From DASZBX01 sp035943635 (lineage in GTDB: Bacteria; Actinomycetota; Actinomycetes; Streptomycetales; Catenulisporaceae), in NCBI GenBank assembly GCA_035943635.1, contig DASZBX010000096.1:1-64000 (forward strand): DNA of 64,000 nucleotides, read 5' to 3'. Position 1 is the first letter of the stretch; each line of letters opens with the position of its first letter. A program made the translations under genes and the position numbers. Positions 59,630-64,000 of this stretch are shown in pieces. The notes beneath the pieces are model-generated. The model was given only the letters and a program-made list of their open reading frames with translations, was not told the DNA's origin and made no database searches.

Positions 59630-61498
59630 TCAGGCCCGTCCACCGGCGCCGCGCCGGTTGGACGGTGCGGTCGACGCGCCCTGGAATCCGCCCGGGCTGC
59701 GCGGCCCGGACCGGTTGCGGCCCTGGCCGCCGCTACGGGCCGGACCGTTCGCGGGAGCCTGCACGACCAGCCCGCTGATCACCGCGCCGCTCAAGCCCGT
59801 ACCGCCCGCCGCCAAACCCGCGTCCAGCCCGCTCACTCCGGCGCCCTCGATCCCGGGGTCGCCGATCCCGAGCGTGCCGAAGGACTGGACGTCCGCGGTC
59901 GCCTGCTGCTGCGCAGATCTGGCGTAGCTGCTCGCCCGCCGCGCCGCCACCCGGGCCCCCTGCGCGTCCTCGCGGTATTGCAGGTACAGCGCCTTGTCCA
60001 GCTGCCGGATGCCCTCGGCCTGGAGCGTGCGGGCCTGGCTGCCGATCGCGCCGCGGCGGGTGGTGATGAAGTCCTCGGCCGCCGCCACGTCGCTGCGCGC
60101 GGCCAGCAGGGCCTGTTCGAGCATCGCCTCGGCGTTGGCCTTGCGCTCCTTGTCGCCGAGCACGCCGATCATCAGCTCGTCCAGCTGCACGTCCACGGTC
60201 TGCAGGTGCCCGAGCAGGGTCAGCGGGTCGCCAGCGGCGGCCGCCGCGGCCCGGATCCGGGCCGTCTCCTCCTCCAACCCGACCAGCCGCCGCGAACCGG
60301 CCGAGCTGCCCGTGCCGAGCAGGACGCGCGCCTCGGCCACGTCCCGGTCCACCTCGGTCACCACCGCGGGCAGCGCCGCCCGGGCCTGATCGAGGTCGGC
60401 GACCCGGCGGTCCGTCGCCTCGAGCAGCCGGTCGACCTGGCCGGACGCCTCCTGCGCGGTGCGCGCCGCCAGGGCCGCCTGACCGGTGTCCCCGGACACG
60501 AACAGCCGCCGGCTCCGCTCGGCCGCGTCGGCGGCGAAACCTACTAGGTCGGTCGCCTGGGCCGGGTTCTGCGCGACGGGTTCCAGGGCCTGGGCCGAGT
60601 ACCGTTCGGCCGCCTGGCGCAGCGTCTCGACCGCCGCGCCGATCCGGGCCGGGGCGTCGCCCAGGGTCTGGTCCAGCCCGTCCAGCACCTCGGGGGTGCG
60701 GTTGCGCAGGTCGCGCAGCTGCTCGAACGCGAGGGTCTGGGCATCCAGGTCGGCGTTCGCCCTGCGGCACTTGCCGATGACCTGCTGCAGCCACTCGTGC
60801 CGCTGCTCCGGCGCGATCTCCGCGTTCTCGTTGAGCTTGCCGCGCAGCCAGAAGGCGTCGGACAGGTCCGCCTTCGCCTCCTCCAGGGCCTCGGAGAAGG
60901 CCGCCGCGGCCTGCCCGCCGAACTGGGCGATCGCGAACCCGAGCTCCTGCTCGCTGGTCTTCACCGCGTCGTCGGTGCGCACCAGCAGCTGCGCGGCCTC
61001 GGCCTCCAGCTCGATCACGCCGGGCCGCCCGTCTCCGCGGGCCCCGTCGCCGGCCGCCGCCGAGACGGCCAACGCCCGCCGGTGCCGGAACGCCATGACC
61101 CCCATCAAGACCGCCACCAGGACCAGGACCACGACGACCGCCCAGATCACGCTGGCCCGAGATTCCGCGGTGACGGTCGCCGTGGCCGCCAGGGTGCTCG
61201 CGCCCGCGGGCCCGGCCTGCGTGGTGCTCGCGCTCGCGGCGGCGATTCCCAGGCCCAGGACCAGGATCGGCGCGAGGCCGAGCCCGAAACCGGCCGCGAG
61301 CAGCGCGGCCGGGACCCGGCGGCGGGAGAGCGGGCGGCGCAGGTACGGATTGCGCCGGTATGGGTGGCGCTGCGGCCCGGAGCCGATTTCGGGTTCCGGT
61401 TCGAGGTCGAGCTCCGGCTCGAATTCACCCTGCGGCTCGGGTTCGGGGGCTGCATCCGGCTTCGTTTCCGGCCTGGGCAGCGGCTGCGGCATCGACAT
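59630..61498 (-). CDS. TPM-protein-like C-terminal coiled-coil protein lacking the TPM domain
   Basis: This is a 622-aa protein. The N-terminus (about 60 residues) is Pro/Glu-rich, then two hydrophobic segments (about 62-90 and 118-137) flank a short loop. The remaining ~400 residues are a long helical region (TSEQELGFAIAQFGGQAAAAF, WLQQVIGKCRRANADLDAQT) as in the cytoplasmic part of actinobacterial TPM-domain proteins, which normally carry a ~130-residue extracytoplasmic TPM domain before the helix. That domain is missing here. The C-terminus is Gly/Arg-rich. Function unknown; perhaps a scaffold at the membrane. Confidence 0.75.
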   Translation of the reverse strand: MSMPQPLPRPETKPDAAPEPEPQGEFEPELDLEPEPEIGSGPQRHPYRRNPYLRRPLSRRRVPAALLAAGFGLGLAPILVLGLGIAAASASTTQAGPAGASTLAATATVTAESRASVIWAVVVVLVLVAVLMGVMAFRHRRALAVSAAAGDGARGDGRPGVIELEAEAAQLLVRTDDAVKTSEQELGFAIAQFGGQAAAAFSEALEEAKADLSDAFWLRGKLNENAEIAPEQRHEWLQQVIGKCRRANADLDAQTLAFEQLRDLRNRTPEVLDGLDQTLGDAPARIGAAVETLRQAAERYSAQALEPVAQNPAQATDLVGFAADAAERSRRLFVSGDTGQAALAARTAQEASGQVDRLLEATDRRVADLDQARAALPAVVTEVDRDVAEARVLLGTGSSAGSRRLVGLEEETARIRAAAAAAGDPLTLLGHLQTVDVQLDELMIGVLGDKERKANAEAMLEQALLAARSDVAAAEDFITTRRGAIGSQARTLQAEGIRQLDKALYLQYREDAQGARVAARRASSYARSAQQQATADVQSFGTLGIGDPGIEGAGVSGLDAGLAAGGTGLSGAVISGLVVQAPANGPARSGGQGRNRSGPRSPGGFQGASTAPSNRRGAGGRA

Positions 61499-61600
61499 CG
61501 GCGGCGCTCGTTTCGCGAGGTGGGGTGGTCATGCCCGGTCGGACCCGAACCGGCTCGTGCGACCCGTTCCGGGCAGGCCGGAGCGGTTCACGATCTGTCA

Positions 61601-61613
61601 CGACTTTAAGTCG
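61601..61613. promoter_or_regulatory. Palindrome CGACTT-T-AAGTCG
   Basis: A perfect 6-bp dyad with one central base lies 48 bp upstream of the GyrI-like gene. It could be an operator of a MerR-type regulator whose effector domain is what remains downstream. Confidence 0.45.
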
Positions 61614-61660
61614 ACCGGGTGACTGCGGCCGAGCGGATTCCACCACACAGGTGATCTTCC

Positions 61661-62026
61661 GTGGTGTGGGTGCACACCGGAGAGATCTTCCTGCACGAGC
61701 GCGGCGAGGCGACGGTGTTCGTTCCGGTGGCCGGTGCCGTGCGGGCGGTCGGGCGGGTGGTGCCGTTCGTCGTTCCGGGCGCCGAACTGGCGGTCGTGCG
61801 GCACAGCGGCTCGCTGGACGACGTCGACGTGACGTACGGCGCCCTGGGCGCGTACGCCATGAACCACGAGATCAGCGTGGACGGGCCGCTTCGGGAGTAC
61901 TACCTGTGCGGTGCGCAGGACACCGACGACGCGCAGAAGTGGGAGACCGAGATCGGCTGGCCGGTCTTCCGGGCCGACGCCGGTACACGGACCGGCGCCG
62001 GCGGCGGAGACCGGCCAGGCGATTGA
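61661..62026 (+). CDS. Orphan GyrI-like effector-binding domain protein
   Basis: From GTG 61661 the product is 121 aa. VWVHTGEIFLHERGEATVFV, VVPGAELAVVRHSGSLDDVD, YGALGAYAMNHEISVDGPLREYY and EIGWPVF match the GyrI-like/BmrR C-terminal ligand domain of MerR and AraC regulators (~115 aa). No helix-turn-helix precedes it in any frame. It is either a stand-alone SOUL/GyrI binding protein or the tail of a regulator that lost its 5' half. The catalytic Glu seen in some GyrI hydrolases may be present in REYYL. Confidence 0.72.
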   Translation: MVWVHTGEIFLHERGEATVFVPVAGAVRAVGRVVPFVVPGAELAVVRHSGSLDDVDVTYGALGAYAMNHEISVDGPLREYYLCGAQDTDDAQKWETEIGWPVFRADAGTRTGAGGGDRPGD

Positions 62027-62036
62027 CCGGCCCGGC

Positions 62037-64000
62037 TCAGCCGTACTGCCGGACGATCCGGTCCCGGTCGGGCTGGGCCCGTTCGACCACCTCCTCGGCG
62101 GTCAGCGGGGACCTCGGGTGGTGGCTCAGGCACAGCGGCGCCTGGATCTTCAGGAACGCGTGCCCCTCCCGGGCGGCGTAGAACTGGCCGGTCGTCAGCC
62201 TGCTGATGTCGGGGACCGCGCCGCCCTTGGCCTGGGCCATGTCCTTGGCCGCCTCGATCGCCACCGGGCTGTTGAGCAGGCCGAAGAACTGGGTGGCGGC
62301 GTTGCCGGAGATCCGGTTGTGCAGCCCCTTGGGCATCTGGGTGGCGAAGACCAGGCCGAGCCCGTACTTCCGCGCCTGGGAGGCCAGCGCGAGCGTGCTC
62401 TCGGTGCACGGGGTCTTGCCCGCGGACGGGGCGAAGGTCTGCGCCTCGTCCATCACGAACAGGCCGCCGAGCGGGCGGTCGCCGGCCGGGTTGCGCTTGA
62501 TCCAGGCGAACAGCGCCATCTGCAGCTGGTTGACGAAGCCCTGCCGCTGCTCGTCCGCGTTCAGCCCGATGAAGCTGATCACGGAGATCCGGGCCCGGCG
62601 GCCGGGCGCCGGGGTGAGCAGCAGGCCGGGGTCGACCGGGACGCCGTCGCCGCCGAACAGCGGGTCGTTGACCATCGCGGCGGTGAGCCGCTCGGCCAGT
62701 TCGGCGCCGGTCTTCACCCCGGACGGCAGATTGCTGACGCCCTCGGGCAGGTCGCCGAGCAGCTCGACGAACGCGCGCAGTCCGCCGGAGCCGTGCCGGG
62801 CGTAGTACCCGAGCGCCTCGCGCAGCACGGCCTGGCCGAGTCCCGCCTTCGGCGTGTTGCCGTCGACCTTGGCCCGCGGGGCCAGGGCGCCGGCCGCGAT
62901 GTCGATCGCGGCGCGCAGTTCGTCCGGGTCGTCGCGGACGGCGGCGAAGTTGGGCAGCGGCTGGAAGCTCAGCGGCCGCCCGGCGGTGATCCGCGGGGTC
63001 CAGACGACCACGTCGGTGTTCGCCAGGTACTCCTCGGCCTTGGCCCGGTCGCCGCCGGACCAGCCGGCCGGCGGCTGCGGCCACGGCTCGCCGAGCCGGC
63101 CGAGGTCGTTGTTCGGGTCGAGCACGATGGCCGAGACGCCCTGCAACGCGCATTCCTCGACCAGCCGCCGGATCAGGACCGTCTTGCCGGAGCCGGACCC
63201 GGCGAAGATCACCGTGTGTTTGCGCAGTGCTTCGAGGTCGACGGTGAACGGATCGCCGCCGTCGACCGGGACGCCCAACGGGACTGCGGCGGCGGTTGCG
63301 GTAGTAGCCGAGGGCGAGACGAGCGGTTCCGGCGACCAGGGCTCGGGATCGGGGCCGGTGACGTGGGCGGAGAAGGACGGGGCGCCATCCGGTTCGTCGG
63401 GAGACGTCGGCGGCGGCGGCGTAGAGGACGCAGTCTCCGTGGTCGGCGCAGTCGGCGTGGACGGGATGTACGGCCCGGTCGGGTTGACCGGTCTGCGCGG
63501 CTTGAACACGTCGAAGAACTCGCGCGGCTCCGACACTTCGGGCAGCACGGGCGGATCCGGCAGCCCGGGCACCGCAGGCCGGTCCGGCGGACCGAATCCC
63601 TCCGGCGACTCCGGCAACTCCGGCGCCTGTTCCGGCCCGGTCATCTCATCGCCGAGCAGTTCCCGCAAGATCGAGGTCGAACTCGCCGGTCGGCGCGCGA
63701 TCAGCCAGGCGGGCAGCTGTTCGTGCCCTCCTTCGCGCAGTTTCCCCAGCGCCGCAAAGACTTTCAGGTCCTCCTCCGACAGTTCGCACGTCCGGCCGCC
63801 CGCAGCATGAAAGGCCTCGACGACCTCGGCCGTCTTCGGTCCCCTGGGCCAGTCGCCGTCGCGCAGCAGGACCAGCCGCCGCGCGGGAACGGCCGGGTTG
63901 AGCGCGGCCATCGTGCAGGCGTTGCGGATCCGGGTGATCGCGGCGATCGGGTGGGTGGCCGCGATTCCGCGCAGCGCCCAGTGCAGTTCGTTCTCGGTGT
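62037..64000 (-). CDS. HerA/FtsK-type DNA-pumping ATPase (partial, 5' end beyond window)
   Basis: The frame is open up to the window edge (ENELHWALRGIAATHP... before the first ATG at 63911), so the 5' end lies outside and at least 654 codons are present. After a Pro-rich linker comes the ATPase: TVIFAGSGSGKTVLIRRLVEE (Walker A), AIVLDPNNDLGRL, GGLFVMDEAQTFAPS (Walker B), LALASQARKYGLGLVFATQMP (sensor) and HNRISGNAATQFFG. These are HerA/VirB4-like DUF87 features. Such proteins move or unwind DNA; partners NurA or Sir2 are not visible here. The C-terminus ends VVERAQPDRDRIVRQYG. Confidence 0.85.
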   Translation of the reverse strand, partial: TENELHWALRGIAATHPIAAITRIRNACTMAALNPAVPARRLVLLRDGDWPRGPKTAEVVEAFHAAGGRTCELSEEDLKVFAALGKLREGGHEQLPAWLIARRPASSTSILRELLGDEMTGPEQAPELPESPEGFGPPDRPAVPGLPDPPVLPEVSEPREFFDVFKPRRPVNPTGPYIPSTPTAPTTETASSTPPPPTSPDEPDGAPSFSAHVTGPDPEPWSPEPLVSPSATTATAAAVPLGVPVDGGDPFTVDLEALRKHTVIFAGSGSGKTVLIRRLVEECALQGVSAIVLDPNNDLGRLGEPWPQPPAGWSGGDRAKAEEYLANTDVVVWTPRITAGRPLSFQPLPNFAAVRDDPDELRAAIDIAAGALAPRAKVDGNTPKAGLGQAVLREALGYYARHGSGGLRAFVELLGDLPEGVSNLPSGVKTGAELAERLTAAMVNDPLFGGDGVPVDPGLLLTPAPGRRARISVISFIGLNADEQRQGFVNQLQMALFAWIKRNPAGDRPLGGLFVMDEAQTFAPSAGKTPCTESTLALASQARKYGLGLVFATQMPKGLHNRISGNAATQFFGLLNSPVAIEAAKDMAQAKGGAVPDISRLTTGQFYAAREGHAFLKIQAPLCLSHHPRSPLTAEEVVERAQPDRDRIVRQYG

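Noticed and set aside
62037..64000. HerA-type defence system (with Sir2 or NurA)
   Set aside because: Only the ATPase is visible; upstream genes are outside the window, so no partner can be claimed.

Overview
The window is chromosomal DNA of very high GC content from an actinomycete related to Streptomyces. The evidence is the GC-saturated third codon positions, many GTG starts and ATGA/GTGA stop-start overlaps, an AfsA/ArpA-type gamma-butyrolactone pair, DUF1707, DUF5134 and DUF6881 proteins, and a kinase-FHA-MoxR-DUF58-transglutaminase operon. A member of the Catenulisporales is plausible, but this cannot be decided from the sequence alone. No rRNA, tRNA, CRISPR array, transposase or phage gene was seen.

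Layout. 1-7.1 kb is poorly conserved. It holds a ~275-bp imperfect inverted repeat around hexanucleotide and nonanucleotide tandem repeats, a phosphotransferase overlapped by what looks like the 3' half of a DUF58 gene, a DUF1707 protein, a small anchored protein, an N-terminally truncated VC0807-type membrane protein and a divergent possible ribbon-helix-helix protein. 7.1-10.2 kb is korAB (2-oxoacid:ferredoxin oxidoreductase). It ends in a strong hairpin that faces a two-gene RNA/SAM methyltransferase operon. 12.1-16.4 kb holds a 550-aa protein of unknown function with a His-rich linker, a divergent MBL hydrolase/MerR pair sharing a palindromic operator, and a TetR gene followed by a decayed FAD monooxygenase.

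16.5-23.8 kb is a minus-strand operon: permease, glutamine-synthetase-like ligase, class I amidohydrolase, aldehyde dehydrogenase, SDR, with a FadR-type GntR regulator upstream. It looks like a gamma-glutamylation route for an amine. Because an SDR is present and no amine oxidase is seen, an amino-alcohol such as ethanolamine is favoured over putrescine. 23.9-25.9 kb holds an NmrA-like oxidoreductase divergent from an HxlR regulator, a DUF6881 protein and dtd.

26.2-43.4 kb is the centrepiece: PP2C phosphatase, FHA protein, membrane Ser/Thr kinase, a 2,099-aa Ig/Fn3 surface protein, MoxR ATPase, DUF58 and a transglutaminase-like membrane protein. This is the gene set called PFNA in bifidobacteria. 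The first three genes overlap by 4 bp and DUF58-transglutaminase overlap by 4 bp. The FHA protein carries four copies of a PDFAPTMLVP motif with an invariant Thr, and the transglutaminase-like protein has Asp where catalytic Cys is expected. 43.6-48.4 kb holds a YihY/BrkB-type membrane protein, a helical-repeat protein, a VOC protein and a CDF transporter.

48.7-50.4 kb is a divergent gamma-butyrolactone receptor and AfsA-type synthase with a palindrome between them. 50.5-59.1 kb is a copper region. Minus-strand genes encode a Met/His-rich membrane protein, a DoxX-like membrane protein, a frameshifted DUF5134 gene, a Sco1 lipoprotein and a Tat-exported DyP peroxidase. Plus-strand genes encode a small membrane protein, CopA and a degenerate PCu(A)C-like protein. 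59.2-64 kb holds a 59-aa protein with a calcium-loop motif, a coiled-coil protein resembling TPM-family C-termini but lacking the TPM domain, an orphan GyrI-like domain and a HerA-type ATPase that runs off the window end.
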